Assembly (NCBI GenBank): GCA_001899315.1
Contig: MOYA01000004.1
Span: 253,871 to 317,870, forward strand
Reading direction: 5' to 3'
DNA length: 64,000 bases
Source: Candidatus Obscuribacter phosphatis
Lineage (GTDB): Bacteria > Cyanobacteriota > Vampirovibrionia > Obscuribacterales > Obscuribacteraceae
In this document: positions 16,858 through 26,061 of the stretch, piece after piece
How the letters are laid out: every line of letters starts with the position of its first letter
Position numbering within the stretch: the stretch's first letter is position 1
Translations under genes and position numbers: made by a program
Notes under the pieces: generated by a model
What the model was told of the DNA's origin: nothing
The model's input: only the letters and a program-made list of their open reading frames with translations
Databases searched by the model: none

Positions 16858-18675
16858 TTACTTGTTGCGGCGTTCGGCTTCGTCCCGCTGCTTGCGGGTG
16901 TGATGCCAGAAACCGCCCAGCACCACGATCAGGGCGATCAAGCCCAGACCGATGCCGATCCAGAGGACCGAGTCACCGCCGAAGCTCTGTCCGCCCTGCT
17001 GGGCAGGCACCTGGGTCTGGCCGGCTCCGTTCATCTTGGTGATGGCATCGGAGACGATTTTGACCGCGGTGGAGAGCTGGTCGTCGGTAGCCTGCGAACC
17101 GCGCTTGTTGTCGATGGCGACATTGGGCGCGATACCCTTGCCGGCGATGTCGTTGCCGTTGGGGGTGAGGTAGTGCATGGTGGTGACCTGCAGGAAGCCG
17201 CCGGCGGGAGTGGGCATGACGATGAACGCCACGGCCTTGCCGAAGGTCTGCGTGCCGACCACGACTGCACGGTTGTTGTCCATGAGCGTGCCGGTCAGGA
17301 TCTCGGAGCTCGAGGCAGAGCTGCCGTTCACCAGAACCACCATGGGCATGGTGTAGAGGCGGCTCATCAGGCTCAGGACTTCCGGCGGAACGCCCACGAA
17401 CTGGTAGGGCATCGGCGCCTTGAAGGTGTTCTCGGTGACCTTGTTGAGCCGACCTTCGCGCTCCTGCTCCTTGATGAAGGAGCCGTCGCGGATGAAGATC
17501 GAAGCGATCATCTTGGCCAGTTCCACCGCGCCGCCGGAGTTGCCGCGCAGGTCGAGAACGATGCCCTGCATGTTGCCCTTGAAGTGACCATCGAGCTTGG
17601 CGAGACCTTCCACGAAGGCGTTGCCGAGGGCTTCCACGCTACCCTGGTCGGAGCCGAAGGTGGGCAGGCGGATGTAGCCGATGTTGTTGGGCAGCGGCTT
17701 GAGCATGATCGGTGCCCGGTCCGGCTTCTCGAAGGAAAGATCGACCTTCTCTTCGATGCCGTCATGGGCGATGACCACGCTCACCTTGGTGCCGACCTTC
17801 TGCTGCAGCAGCTCGTCCACGTCTTTGGCGCTCAAGCCCTTGACGTTGACCGGCTGCGTGGCAGGGTCCTGCGGGTTGACGTGCACGCTCTTGAGCGTGT
17901 CGCCGGTGCGGAAGGCGTTCGACTTCCAGCCCGGGGTGCCGTAGCTGAGGAAGTCGATCTTGTAGGTGCCGTCCTTCTGCGGCGCCACCGAGATGCCCAG
18001 GTCGACGATGTCGTTCTTGGCCCGGGCGCGGGAGCGCTCGATGGTATCGCTGGTGGTGTACTGCGTCCAGCGGTCGCCGACGCCGCCGAGCATCTCGCTC
18101 AGCGCCGACTCGAGGTCCTTCACCGTGAGCAGCTTGCCCTTGTACTTGTCGTACCAGGTCTCCCAGCCCACCAGCTTGGACTCGTTGTAGTACTTCATGG
18201 CCACCAGGCGCCAGACTTCATGGTAGAAGTCTTCCAAGTCCTGCGGACTCGGTGCCTGCGGCGCAGCGGCTCCCGGCATGGCGATGCCGTGCTTCTCGAG
18301 AAACTCCTTGAGCTTCTGCGGGTCATCGAGAGGAATTCCTTCGATGCTGGGCTGGTCGCTGCCGCCGTCGACCTTGGTCGAGTCGCTCGGCTGGGCCGGA
18401 GCGGCATTGGGGTCGACGGTCGGAGTCGGTGCCTTGGGGTCGACCGCCGGATTGGGGACGGTCTGTTGCGGAGCCGTCTTGGGCTTGACCGAGGGACCGA
18501 AGATCTGGAGCTTGTTCGGCTCCTTGCCGTCGATGATGATGATGAACTCCTCGCCTTTGGCGGGAGCTTTCTGAGCGGGGGCGCTCTGGGCGAGACCCGG
18601 CGCTGCCGAGAGGCAGAGCAGGGAGCCCGCGACAACCAGAGACAGGGCCCGCGAGAAGAAAGACTTGTCAGTCAT
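16858..18675 (-). CDS. S41 (Ctp) protease with C-terminal membrane anchor
   Basis: A 605-residue exported serine protease of the carboxyl-terminal-processing family. Order: signal peptide 1-29; Pro-rich linker to about 115; helical region; PDZ domain about 215-315; S41 catalytic domain about 330-530; transmembrane helix 572-592; basic tail. The Ser lies in GSSASSSEIL (451-460) and the general-base Lys is K480 in TFGK; the oxyanion segment LRGNSGG is at about 377-383. Family members trim protein C-termini in the periplasm. A C-terminal membrane anchor is unusual. It is the second of two S41 genes in tandem, separated by a stem-loop. Confidence 0.9.
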   Translation of the reverse strand: MTDKSFFSRALSLVVAGSLLCLSAAPGLAQSAPAQKAPAKGEEFIIIIDGKEPNKLQIFGPSVKPKTAPQQTVPNPAVDPKAPTPTVDPNAAPAQPSDSTKVDGGSDQPSIEGIPLDDPQKLKEFLEKHGIAMPGAAAPQAPSPQDLEDFYHEVWRLVAMKYYNESKLVGWETWYDKYKGKLLTVKDLESALSEMLGGVGDRWTQYTTSDTIERSRARAKNDIVDLGISVAPQKDGTYKIDFLSYGTPGWKSNAFRTGDTLKSVHVNPQDPATQPVNVKGLSAKDVDELLQQKVGTKVSVVIAHDGIEEKVDLSFEKPDRAPIMLKPLPNNIGYIRLPTFGSDQGSVEALGNAFVEGLAKLDGHFKGNMQGIVLDLRGNSGGAVELAKMIASIFIRDGSFIKEQEREGRLNKVTENTFKAPMPYQFVGVPPEVLSLMSRLYTMPMVVLVNGSSASSSEILTGTLMDNNRAVVVGTQTFGKAVAFIVMPTPAGGFLQVTTMHYLTPNGNDIAGKGIAPNVAIDNKRGSQATDDQLSTAVKIVSDAITKMNGAGQTQVPAQQGGQSFGGDSVLWIGIGLGLIALIVVLGGFWHHTRKQRDEAERRNK

Positions 18676-18718
18676 ATCGTTACTCTCTTTCTTGCGTTGA
18701 GGCAGGTTGTAGAAATTT

Positions 18719-18746
18719 GGGCACCGACCCTTGCGAGTCGATGCCC
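18719..18746 (-). terminator. Terminator between the two S41 genes
   Basis: GGGCATCGACTC and GGGTCGGTGCCC pair across a GCAA tetraloop, followed by AAATTTCT on the minus strand. Confidence 0.7.
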
Positions 18747-18779
18747 GGTTTACTAGTTCACTGGCTTAGCCGAGAGTTC

Positions 18780-20423
18780 TTACTCGTCGGATGCCGGCTG
18801 GTCCTTGGCGCCCACAGGGGAAGCCAGGATGTTCTTGCGCATCTCCACTTCCTTGGCGAAGTCGGCCTCGTGGCTCTTCTTGAGCTCGTCGCGACGCTTG
18901 GCCAGTTCGGCGGCGTCACGCACCGGCATGGGCAAGCCCATGATGCGACCGAGAATCTCGGCACGAGCCTGATTGAGCTGGGTGTCGCTGCTCGGAGATT
19001 CGGCGATGTCGACGAATTCGGGCAGCTTCACTTCCACGTCGGGAACGACGCCCACCCAGTCCATGACGGCGCCGCCGGGCAGGAACTCGAAGGTGGTGAC
19101 GTGCAGATTGCGCTTCTTCTTGTCGATGAAGACCATCTCCTGTCCGACGCCCTTGCCGTGAGTCGGCTCACCGACAATGGTGGCACGACCGTTGGCCTGC
19201 AGAGCACCGGCCAGAATTTCGGAGGCGGAAGCCGAGCCTTCGTTGATCATGATCACAACCGGCACGTTCTTCGGAACCACAAGAGGGATACGCTGCGAGC
19301 GGTACTCGCGGCGAGGCGTCTTGCCGTCATTCACTTCCACCACCCGAGCGGCATAGCCTGGGGTGAGGATGGAAGAAGTGGTCTCGATGTAGTCGCCCTT
19401 GCGGGAGACCTGCTTGAGCACGGTGCCCTTGTCGATGAGCATCTCGCTGATGTTCATGACCTGGTGCAGGAAGCCGCCCGGGTTGTTGCGCAGGTCGATG
19501 ATGATGCCCTTGGTGCCAGCGGCAACGGCCTTGTTCAGCGCATCGTACATCTCCTGATCGCCGAACTGCGAGCTGAAGTGTTCCATCTTGATGTGGGTGA
19601 TGCCGCCGTCCAGCTGCTCGGAACGCACTGCGCGCACCTGCACCTGGGCCCGGGTGATCTCCACGTCGAGGGCGCTGTCGGCGAACTCGCCTTGGCGCTT
19701 GATGGTGAGCTTGACCTTGGTGCCGACCGGACCGCGAATGAGCTTGACCGCTTCGTCGAGGGTCTTGCCGTTCAGGCTGACGCCATCGACATGGGTGATG
19801 ACGTCGCCCTTCTTGATGCCGGCCTTTTCGGCGGGAGTGCCTTCATAGGGAGCTTCGGGCACCCACATCTGGCGCTCGTCCGAAATCTTGCCGATGGGCT
19901 CGAAGTCGGAGGGCTTGAGCTTCTCGCCTGCCTTTTCGCGCTCTTTGAGAGCCTTGAAGGCGGCGACTCGACCCTTCATGCCGACCGGCATGCCCACACC
20001 AGCCATGGTGGCATTGATGCGGTCCGCTTCTGCCTTGGCGGCGGCGGGCGGATTGTAGTAGTCGAAGCGCTGACCGAGGCTCCACACCATCTCGAAGATG
20101 GCGCGGTCGGTGCCGGCTTCGGTCTTGAGCATGTCGTCGTTGGCGTGCTTGTTCTGCCATTCGGCGATGAACTTGGCGCGCACTGCGGGGTCGCGCAGTT
20201 CGCGGTGCTTGTCGCGCAGGGCTTCGAAGGCCTCGCGGTAGATGGAGGCGCCGTCGAAGACCTGGGCCTGGGTAACGACCGGGCTCGACTTGCCCTGTGC
20301 CGGATCGTCGGCCACAGCGGCGGTCGGGGCGATGAAGCTGGACCCGGCCAGGATGAGGAGAGCAGTGATTGTGCCGACCAGCCCGCGCCGAGGCGTCGCG
20401 CCGATCTTCTGGAAAAGTTTCAT
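18780..20423 (-). CDS. S41 (Ctp) carboxyl-terminal processing protease, periplasmic
   Basis: A 547-residue protease with signal peptide (MKLFQKIG start, hydrophobic 15-37, AVA before cleavage). A helical N-terminal domain is followed by PDZ (about 170-250, GTPAEKAGIKKGDVITHVDG) and the catalytic domain, with LRNNPGG at 311-317, the nucleophile in GSASASEI at 396-403 and K424 in THGKG. Unlike its neighbour it has no C-terminal anchor. GAAGGAAG upstream of 20423 sets the start; a longer frame begins inside non-coding DNA. Two dissimilar S41 proteases in tandem suggest division of labour between soluble and membrane-bound forms. Confidence 0.92.
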   Translation of the reverse strand: MKLFQKIGATPRRGLVGTITALLILAGSSFIAPTAAVADDPAQGKSSPVVTQAQVFDGASIYREAFEALRDKHRELRDPAVRAKFIAEWQNKHANDDMLKTEAGTDRAIFEMVWSLGQRFDYYNPPAAAKAEADRINATMAGVGMPVGMKGRVAAFKALKEREKAGEKLKPSDFEPIGKISDERQMWVPEAPYEGTPAEKAGIKKGDVITHVDGVSLNGKTLDEAVKLIRGPVGTKVKLTIKRQGEFADSALDVEITRAQVQVRAVRSEQLDGGITHIKMEHFSSQFGDQEMYDALNKAVAAGTKGIIIDLRNNPGGFLHQVMNISEMLIDKGTVLKQVSRKGDYIETTSSILTPGYAARVVEVNDGKTPRREYRSQRIPLVVPKNVPVVIMINEGSASASEILAGALQANGRATIVGEPTHGKGVGQEMVFIDKKKRNLHVTTFEFLPGGAVMDWVGVVPDVEVKLPEFVDIAESPSSDTQLNQARAEILGRIMGLPMPVRDAAELAKRRDELKKSHEADFAKEVEMRKNILASPVGAKDQPASDE

Positions 20424-20548
20424 GATAGAACTTCCTTCAGGTTTGAACGCATGCGGAAGTCGCGCACGGGCGCACACCAAAGTGCTCGCCTGAACGACCT
20501 TTTGCGTTTGTTTGATTGAGCTTCTGACTGTTGTCAGGAATTGTCGTC

Positions 20549-20591
20549 AAAAAAACAGGCCCGCATTGCACCAGGGTGCGACGCGGGTCTG
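20549..20591 (-). terminator. Strong terminator upstream of the S41 pair
   Basis: CAGACCCGCGTCGCACC pairs with TGCAATGCGGGCCTG on the minus strand and is followed by TTTTTTT. It should end transcripts arriving from the MoxR gene set. Confidence 0.85.
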
Positions 20592-20642
20592 CCGAGGTCT
20601 CTCAGGAGAGCACTCTTTTACGTTGAATACTCTGTTGCCACT

Positions 20643-20682
20643 GGAGGGAGTTCCAACTCCTTTTGAGAGCGGAACTCCCTCC
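20643..20682 (-). terminator. Perfect 12-bp stem-loop after the MxaA-like gene
   Basis: GGAGGGAGTTCC and GGAACTCCCTCC are separated by 16 bases. It is the first of two stems in this 307-base gap. Confidence 0.6.
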
Positions 20683-20730
20683 TCGACAAGAAAGCTTTTA
20701 CAGTGCTTTCCAACTGTTTGCGGTCTCGCC

Positions 20731-21981
20731 TTACTTGGCGTCCCAGGGACGGGGCACCAGAGTGGAGAGGTCGAGGAAGAGCTGATGCAGCTCGGCGTCG
20801 TTGAGCGACACCGGCGTTTCGCCGTTGCGCTCTGCGCCCGAGGCGAAGACCTCGTTCTCGCAGGTGGTGACTGCCCGCTTCACGGCTTCCAGTTGAGCCT
20901 GGTCGGCGTCGGGGAAGTGCGTGGCGATCTGCTCGATGGTGAGCGCGTCGATGCGCGGGTAGTTCGGCGTAGTGGCCAGGTAGCGCCGCAGGGCATGCGA
21001 GAAGGCCTTGAGGTGCTTGACCTTGAAGCCGTTCTTCTTGCCGTCGGCGTGGTTGGCCTCGAAGACGATCCAAGCCATGCGATTGGCCGGAATCACCTTA
21101 CGCGGGCGCACACGGTTGAGCCATTTGACCACCGCGAGACCCGGGAAGAAGAGCATCAGGAAGACGCCCAGCGAGAGCGCCGTGATCGTCGGCCAGGGGA
21201 GGCGTTCCGCCTTCTGGCTGATGTCGCCTTCGAGCAGTTCCTCACCGTTGTCGGCCACGTTGCTGCGCGTGACCAAGAAGTCAGGCGTGGACATGGTCTT
21301 CCAGTTGGGAGACTTGCCGTCGGGCAGCATCTCGTAGGCATAACGCAGGTCGAGGACGAAGGGGATGCCCGGCTTGTAGACCATGCTCTGCACGATCACC
21401 TTGATGACGTACACCTTGCGCTGCACGCCGATCTTCTGGCCGGGATTGGCCGGGTCGGGCACGGTGCCGAACGTCTTCAGGACCGGACCTTCCACAGTCA
21501 CCGCTGGCGGTTCGCCGGCGGTGGGCTTGTAGAGTTCCCAGTCGGAACCCTCGAAACCGATGACACGCTGTTTGACGAGCGAGGTCATGTCGATGGTCAC
21601 CGAGGGGTCGACGTCGAGGACGATGGTGAGCGGCACCTTGTCCATGATGGTGTGACCGAAGTGCCGGTGCGAGGCGGGGTTGCCCTTGCCGTCGTCACTG
21701 GTGATGCCGACGAGCATGCGCACCTTGCCGTTGTCGCAAGACTTGCGCACCGGGTTGGCCGGCTTCGGCTCGGACGACTTGTCCGGCTGGTAGCCGTATT
21801 CGCCTTCACCGTAGTAGCTCGTGGTGGGCGCCTGCGACTGACCGCCGAGGGTGCCCGCGATGGTGCTGCAGGCCACCGGCGTGGGAGCCGGCGGTGCAGC
21901 CGTGGTGTCCTGGTTCTGCGCCAGCGCAGGTGCCGACAACGCTGCCAGCGCCAGAACAGTCAGATATCGAAGTTTCAACAT
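20731..21981 (-). CDS. Exported single-pass membrane protein of the MoxR gene set, MxaA-like
   Basis: A 416-residue protein: signal peptide (1-21, ending ALA), a beta-rich periplasmic domain to about residue 260, a transmembrane helix (about 265-290, PTITALSLGVFLMLFFPGLAVV) and a helical cytoplasmic domain of about 120 residues (LKAFSHALRRYL... to the end). That layout and its position last in a MoxR-DUF58-vWA set resemble MxaA of methylotrophs and BatD-like proteins. Direct sequence similarity is too weak for me to name it. The start follows AAAGGACA. It lies 19 bases after the DUF58 gene. Confidence 0.6.
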   Translation of the reverse strand: MLKLRYLTVLALAALSAPALAQNQDTTAAPPAPTPVACSTIAGTLGGQSQAPTTSYYGEGEYGYQPDKSSEPKPANPVRKSCDNGKVRMLVGITSDDGKGNPASHRHFGHTIMDKVPLTIVLDVDPSVTIDMTSLVKQRVIGFEGSDWELYKPTAGEPPAVTVEGPVLKTFGTVPDPANPGQKIGVQRKVYVIKVIVQSMVYKPGIPFVLDLRYAYEMLPDGKSPNWKTMSTPDFLVTRSNVADNGEELLEGDISQKAERLPWPTITALSLGVFLMLFFPGLAVVKWLNRVRPRKVIPANRMAWIVFEANHADGKKNGFKVKHLKAFSHALRRYLATTPNYPRIDALTIEQIATHFPDADQAQLEAVKRAVTTCENEVFASGAERNGETPVSLNDAELHQLFLDLSTLVPRPWDAK

Positions 21982-22000
21982 AGTTGTGTCCTTTCGCTTG

Positions 22001-23005
22001 TTAGGAGTTGCCGGAGAAAAGCTTGATCAGCTTGTCGCGGGCAGAGAGTCCCTCTTCGGTGGAGAACTCTTCCCACCGAATGCTCGCTTCCTTGAAGAAA
22101 GCGAAGAGCGCTTTGCGGCGCTCCCTGAAGTTGAGGGCGTACTGCTCGCGCACGCTGTTCTTGCTCTGGAACGGCCACCACTTGGGCGGCAGCCAGATGG
22201 CCTTGCTCGTGCCCTTGCGGATGTCCTGAAGCATGTAGATGCCCCAGGTGTTCGGCAGTTCACGCTCACGCAGGTCCTGCACGTACATGCAGACGGTGTC
22301 GTGGATGCCGGCGGTATAGGCGAGTTCCTCCTTCTCGTCATCGCTCAGGTCGATGAAGTCGGAAATGATGAAGACCACCGCCCGCGACTGGTTGCGAACG
22401 TAGCGCAGGGACTGGATCAGTCCGCTCGGCACGTCGCCCTCGCCGCTGTCGAGCACGGTCGGCTCGGGGGAATCTTCGGGGTAGAGATGGCGCAGCCCCG
22501 GCTCGATGATGGCCGAGAGACAGGGCAGCTTCACCGTGGCGGCGAAGTTGGCGCGGAAGCTCATCGCCTGGATCTGCTTCTCGTCATAGACGAGATAGCC
22601 GACCTTGTCGTTGGTCTTCTTGGCCGAGTTGAGAATCGAAGCCGCCAGCTCGGCCGCCACCATGCGTTTGCTGGTGCGGCGCGTACCGAAGTCCATGGTC
22701 AACTTGGAGTCGACCAGGATGTAGAACTTGACCTCGCGGGGTTCCTGGGTCTGGCGAACGAGCACCTGCTTGTCGCCTGAGCGAGCCGAAGCTCCCCAGT
22801 CGATTTTGCGAGGATCGTCGCCGAACTGATAGGGCCGCAGCGAGTGGAAATCGAAGCCGTTGAAACCGCGGTTGCGGCTGGGCCTTTCGCCGGTCCCGCC
22901 GAAGATCTGGCTGGTACGCCAGCGGACGGGAATGGGGCTGTTGATGGCCCGCTCTTCGACGGCTCCGATCAGTTCCAAAATAGCGTTATCTTTGCGTTCA
23001 GACAT
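22001..23005 (-). CDS. DUF58-family protein of the MoxR gene set
   Basis: A 334-residue cytoplasmic protein. The DUF58 core is clear: DFHSLRPYQFGDDPRKIDWGASARSGDKQVLVRQ at about 50-85, followed by a degenerate vWA-like alpha/beta domain with ILVDSKLTMDFG, whose MIDAS residues are only partly kept, and AVVFIISDFIDL. DUF58 proteins (MxaS type) regularly accompany MoxR ATPases and are thought to act as adaptors. The start has AAGGTG upstream. A 10-bp stem-loop lies between it and moxR. Confidence 0.87.
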   Translation of the reverse strand: MSERKDNAILELIGAVEERAINSPIPVRWRTSQIFGGTGERPSRNRGFNGFDFHSLRPYQFGDDPRKIDWGASARSGDKQVLVRQTQEPREVKFYILVDSKLTMDFGTRRTSKRMVAAELAASILNSAKKTNDKVGYLVYDEKQIQAMSFRANFAATVKLPCLSAIIEPGLRHLYPEDSPEPTVLDSGEGDVPSGLIQSLRYVRNQSRAVVFIISDFIDLSDDEKEELAYTAGIHDTVCMYVQDLRERELPNTWGIYMLQDIRKGTSKAIWLPPKWWPFQSKNSVREQYALNFRERRKALFAFFKEASIRWEEFSTEEGLSARDKLIKLFSGNS

Positions 23006-23069
23006 ATTGCACCTTTCTGGTTATCGAAGCAGGATCAAAGACAACCTGGCGCCTAGCGATGGGCAAGAG

Positions 23070-23093
23070 GGGCAGTTGCTTGCGCAACTGCCC
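23070..23093 (-). terminator. Perfect 10-bp stem-loop between moxR and DUF58 genes
   Basis: GGGCAGTTGC and GCAACTGCCC pair across TTGC. There is no U-tract, so it may attenuate or stabilise instead of terminating. Confidence 0.5.
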
Positions 23094-23117
23094 TTTGACC
23101 TGCTCATGTCATGTCGC

Positions 23118-24128
23118 TCAGGCGCCGACGACCTCGATGCTGTTGTGGATGGCGGTGATGAAGTCGTCGACTTCGAACTTGGGCGCCATCGGGTTCTTGG
23201 CGATGCGGGCACGCATGATGTCGCGCGAGACGAACTTGACGTCGTCCGGCTCCACCTTGCTGCGACCGTTCAGGAACGCCACCGCGGAGGCGGCGTAGGC
23301 GATGGCCAGCTGCGCACGAGGCGAGCAGCCCAGGCGCACCTTCTTCTCGAAGCCGTTGCCGTCGCGGTCACGGACCTTCTTGAAGAGCTCGTCGGAAGGA
23401 CGAGTGGCGCGCACCAGCCGGTTGATGTAGGCCAGGATGTCGTTCGGCAGCTGGTCGACGATCTCGGCCACCTTGGCGCGGGCTTCGAGGATGTCGTCCA
23501 GGCTGACGACCTGGTTGACCATCGTGGTCGGGTCCTGGCGCAGCGAAGTGGCCATGCGCAGGATGGAGATCTCGTCTTCCGGCGAGACGTAGGGCAGGCT
23601 CACCTCGGCGCCGAAGCGGTCGATCATGGCTTCCGGCAGCTCATAGGTGCCTTCCTGCTCGATCGGGTTGCGCGTGGCGATGACGATGAAGACCTTCTCC
23701 AGCTTGTAGTCGACACCGCGGATGGTGACCTTGCGCTCCTGCATGGCCTGCAGCATGGCGGCGTTGGTCTTGGGACCGGTACGGTTCACTTCGTCGGCGA
23801 GGAAGACGTTGACGCCGACGATGGGGCCGAGCTCGGTCTCCCACTTGCGGGTCTCCTGGTTGAAGACCGGAATGCCGGTGATGTCGGACGGCTGCGTGTC
23901 GGGCAGCATCTGGATGCGGCCGGCCTTGCCGCCGATGATGGTGGCGCCCACGGTGTTGGCCAGGGTCGTCTTGGCGAGACCCGGCAGCGAGGTGAGCAGG
24001 ACGTGGTCGTTGGTCAGAAGCGAGCGGATGACGAGGGCAACCACGCTCGGGTAGCCCTTCACAACCTTGTTGACCTCGGCTTCCTGAGCCGCGAACTTCG
24101 GATGCGTGATCTGATGCATCTTATTCAT
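23118..24128 (-). CDS. MoxR-family AAA+ ATPase
   Basis: A 336-residue AAA+ ATPase. Walker A is SLPGLAKTT (47-55), Walker B VFLADEVNR (about residue 110), sensor 1 in VIATRNPIEQEGTYELPEAMIDRF, and the C-terminal lid helices contain LGCSPRAQLAIAYAASA. MoxR ATPases work as chaperones with vWA proteins to assemble or activate complexes, classically methanol dehydrogenase. Here it follows two vWA genes and precedes the DUF58 gene. The start has GGAGAAC upstream. Third positions are almost all G/C. Confidence 0.95.
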   Translation of the reverse strand: MNKMHQITHPKFAAQEAEVNKVVKGYPSVVALVIRSLLTNDHVLLTSLPGLAKTTLANTVGATIIGGKAGRIQMLPDTQPSDITGIPVFNQETRKWETELGPIVGVNVFLADEVNRTGPKTNAAMLQAMQERKVTIRGVDYKLEKVFIVIATRNPIEQEGTYELPEAMIDRFGAEVSLPYVSPEDEISILRMATSLRQDPTTMVNQVVSLDDILEARAKVAEIVDQLPNDILAYINRLVRATRPSDELFKKVRDRDGNGFEKKVRLGCSPRAQLAIAYAASAVAFLNGRSKVEPDDVKFVSRDIMRARIAKNPMAPKFEVDDFITAIHNSIEVVGA

Positions 24129-24189
24129 GGTAGTTCTCCAGTTAGAGGTGAATGATTCACCTATCAGTTGAGTTCAGGTTGACGGAAAT

Positions 24190-24242
24190 CACTCGGGGCG
24201 GCATCTAGTGCGGGTTGACCGCCTGGACACCGCCCCGGAGTG
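24190..24242 (-). terminator. GC-rich stem-loop upstream of moxR
   Basis: CACTCCGGGGCGG pairs with CCGCCCCGAGTG. A smaller CTCTGCG/CGCAGAG hairpin lies 20 bases to the right. Both sit in the 177-base gap between the vWA gene and moxR. Confidence 0.55.
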
Positions 24243-24305
24243 GGCAACTGCAGGGATTGCAGAGTCTCTGCGTTTGCACGCAGAGTTGTACAGATACAGA
24301 GAAGC

Positions 24306-25421
24306 TCAGGCTTCGTTCTTGCGCCCAAGCAGTCCGATACCCAGCAGGATGCCCATGATGAAGAGGGCCAGTGCCAGCGGGTACTGGAACATCGGGTTGT
24401 CGTGCTTCTCGGTTTTGGTGTTGCCGAGAGTGCGAGCCCATTCGATCTTGACGTTGGGAGGCGAGTCGGGATCGACGCGAATGTAGTCGCCGCCGGTCTG
24501 TCCCACGAGGGTTTGCAGAGCGGCTTCGTCGATGGCGGTTTGCACCACCTTGCCTTCCTGTTCGACATAGCCCGTGACCTGTCCATCCTTGCTGTACTTG
24601 GGGATGGGAACAGGCGAGGAAGAGCCCATGCCGACGACGATGATCTTGATTCCCTCTTGACGAATCTTGCCGAGCACTTCGGTGAGATTCTTCTGCTCGC
24701 CGGTGAAACCACCATCGGTGAAGAGCAGGATCACCTTCTGGTGTTGCGACGGCGGCTCGGACTTGAACATGTCGAGAGCCGTCTTCAGCCCTTCGGCGTA
24801 GTCGGAACCACCGCCGGGGGCTTGGTTGATGCCCATGCGCTTGGTCATCATCCAGTAGAGCGCGCAGTAGTCGTCGGTCAGCTCAGCCTGGACAAAGCCC
24901 TGGCCGGTGTAGTTGACGATACCGATCTTGTTGCGCTCGAGGGTGGGCATGATCTGCTTGCGCACCACGTACTTGGCCATGTCCAGACGAGAGCCGTAGG
25001 GTCCTACGACCTTGTCGGCCGGAATGGTTTCGATGATGGTCTTGCAGTCCCGGATGATTTCCTTGGGGGGCATGACGCCGCGATAGTCTTCCGCAGCCAT
25101 GCTGGGCGAGACGTCAACGACGGCGATGAGCTTCATACTGCCTTCCCGCACGACCTGCGGGGAATCGGTCATGATGGGTCCGGCAGCGGCGATGACGACC
25201 ATGGTGACGGCGGACAGCCAGAGCGCGCCTTTGGCGAACTCTCGGGCTGCACTGAAGGGACGCGTGAAGCGTTCGATCAGCTTCTCCTCGCCCCACTCTC
25301 GCCGCGCAGCCAGTCGCTGCTTGTACGAGAAGTAGAGCAAGGTCGCCGTGAGCGGAAGCACCACCAGAAGCGCATACAGATAGTCGGCACGAAGCCAGGT
25401 CAAATCATTGAACACGTTCAT
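24306..25421 (-). CDS. vWA-domain membrane protein (BatA/MxaC-like)
   Basis: A 371-residue protein with N-terminal membrane helices (about 13-32 and 65-84), a von Willebrand A domain and a C-terminal transmembrane helix near 345-365. The MIDAS motif is D103-x-S105-x-S107 in VVDVSPSM, with a downstream LLFTDGGFTG segment supplying the further metal ligand. This is the BatA/B or MxaC/L architecture: the vWA domain faces the periplasm or cytoplasm next to the membrane and works with MoxR. It begins 11 bases after the TPR gene. GGAGAGCC precedes the ATG. Confidence 0.9.
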   Translation of the reverse strand: MNVFNDLTWLRADYLYALLVVLPLTATLLYFSYKQRLAARREWGEEKLIERFTRPFSAAREFAKGALWLSAVTMVVIAAAGPIMTDSPQVVREGSMKLIAVVDVSPSMAAEDYRGVMPPKEIIRDCKTIIETIPADKVVGPYGSRLDMAKYVVRKQIMPTLERNKIGIVNYTGQGFVQAELTDDYCALYWMMTKRMGINQAPGGGSDYAEGLKTALDMFKSEPPSQHQKVILLFTDGGFTGEQKNLTEVLGKIRQEGIKIIVVGMGSSSPVPIPKYSKDGQVTGYVEQEGKVVQTAIDEAALQTLVGQTGGDYIRVDPDSPPNVKIEWARTLGNTKTEKHDNPMFQYPLALALFIMGILLGIGLLGRKNEA

Positions 25422-25432
25422 GTGGGCTCTCC

Positions 25433-26026
25433 TTAGATGGTGTCTCGATTTCCTTTGCCAGGCATCGAGCCGGGGTCATCGCCGGGCACAGGCTTGCCGT
25501 CTTGCGGCGGACCGTTGCCCTTGCCTTTGCCCTTGCCCTGCTTCTGAGCCTGCTGCGGGTCGTTCTTGAAGAGCAGCTCCAGGTCGTACTTGACGACCAT
25601 GGCTGCTTCGCGGAAGACCTGGTATTCCTTTTCGGTCAGGTCACGGCCCAGGTAGAGGTTGCCGGAGTTGAGTTCCAGCGATTCCTTGAAAGCCTGGACG
25701 GCCGGCGGCGCCTGATTGAGGCGCAGGAGCGACTTGGCCTTGTGGAAGGACGCCAGGGCAGCAAGCTCCTTATCGGGCTTGGGATAGATGAAGCGCTCCG
25801 CCCAGTTGAGGTCCTGGCGCCCTTTGTAGGTGGACAGGCTGGTGTCGAAGTACTTGACCGCCACCTGATGATCGCCGGAGCGATAGGCGGCGATGCCCTG
25901 GTTGTACTGGGCGATCTGTGCGTCGCGCCAGGAGTACAGGTACAACCCGTACGAGAAGATCAGCGCACCGATGATCACAGTAGCAATCACCGCCATGCGC
26001 CGAGCAAAAGAGACTTTTGTTTCCAT
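25433..26026 (-). CDS. TPR-like membrane-anchored protein of the MoxR gene set
   Basis: A 197-residue protein: one transmembrane helix (10-28), then TPR-like helices (IAQYNQGIAAYRSGDHQVAVKYFD, and SFHKAKSLLRLNQAPPAVQAFKESLEL) to about residue 155, then a Gly/Lys/Pro/Gln-rich disordered tail. Its position between two vWA genes matches MxaK, and functionally BatC. It probably acts as a scaffold between the two vWA proteins, which is inference. ACGGAGAAC precedes the ATG; it starts 35 bases after the upstream vWA gene. Confidence 0.72.
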   Translation of the reverse strand: METKVSFARRMAVIATVIIGALIFSYGLYLYSWRDAQIAQYNQGIAAYRSGDHQVAVKYFDTSLSTYKGRQDLNWAERFIYPKPDKELAALASFHKAKSLLRLNQAPPAVQAFKESLELNSGNLYLGRDLTEKEYQVFREAAMVVKYDLELLFKNDPQQAQKQGKGKGKGNGPPQDGKPVPGDDPGSMPGKGNRDTI

Positions 26027-26061
26027 GTTAGTTCTCCGTTTACTTGGAATAAAGATGGTGA

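Noticed and set aside
16831..20519. Long plus-strand open frames (641 and 600 codons) opposite the S41 genes
   Set aside because: They are antisense shadows produced by G/C third positions. They lack ribosome-binding sites, and the minus-strand frames carry signal peptides and catalytic motifs.
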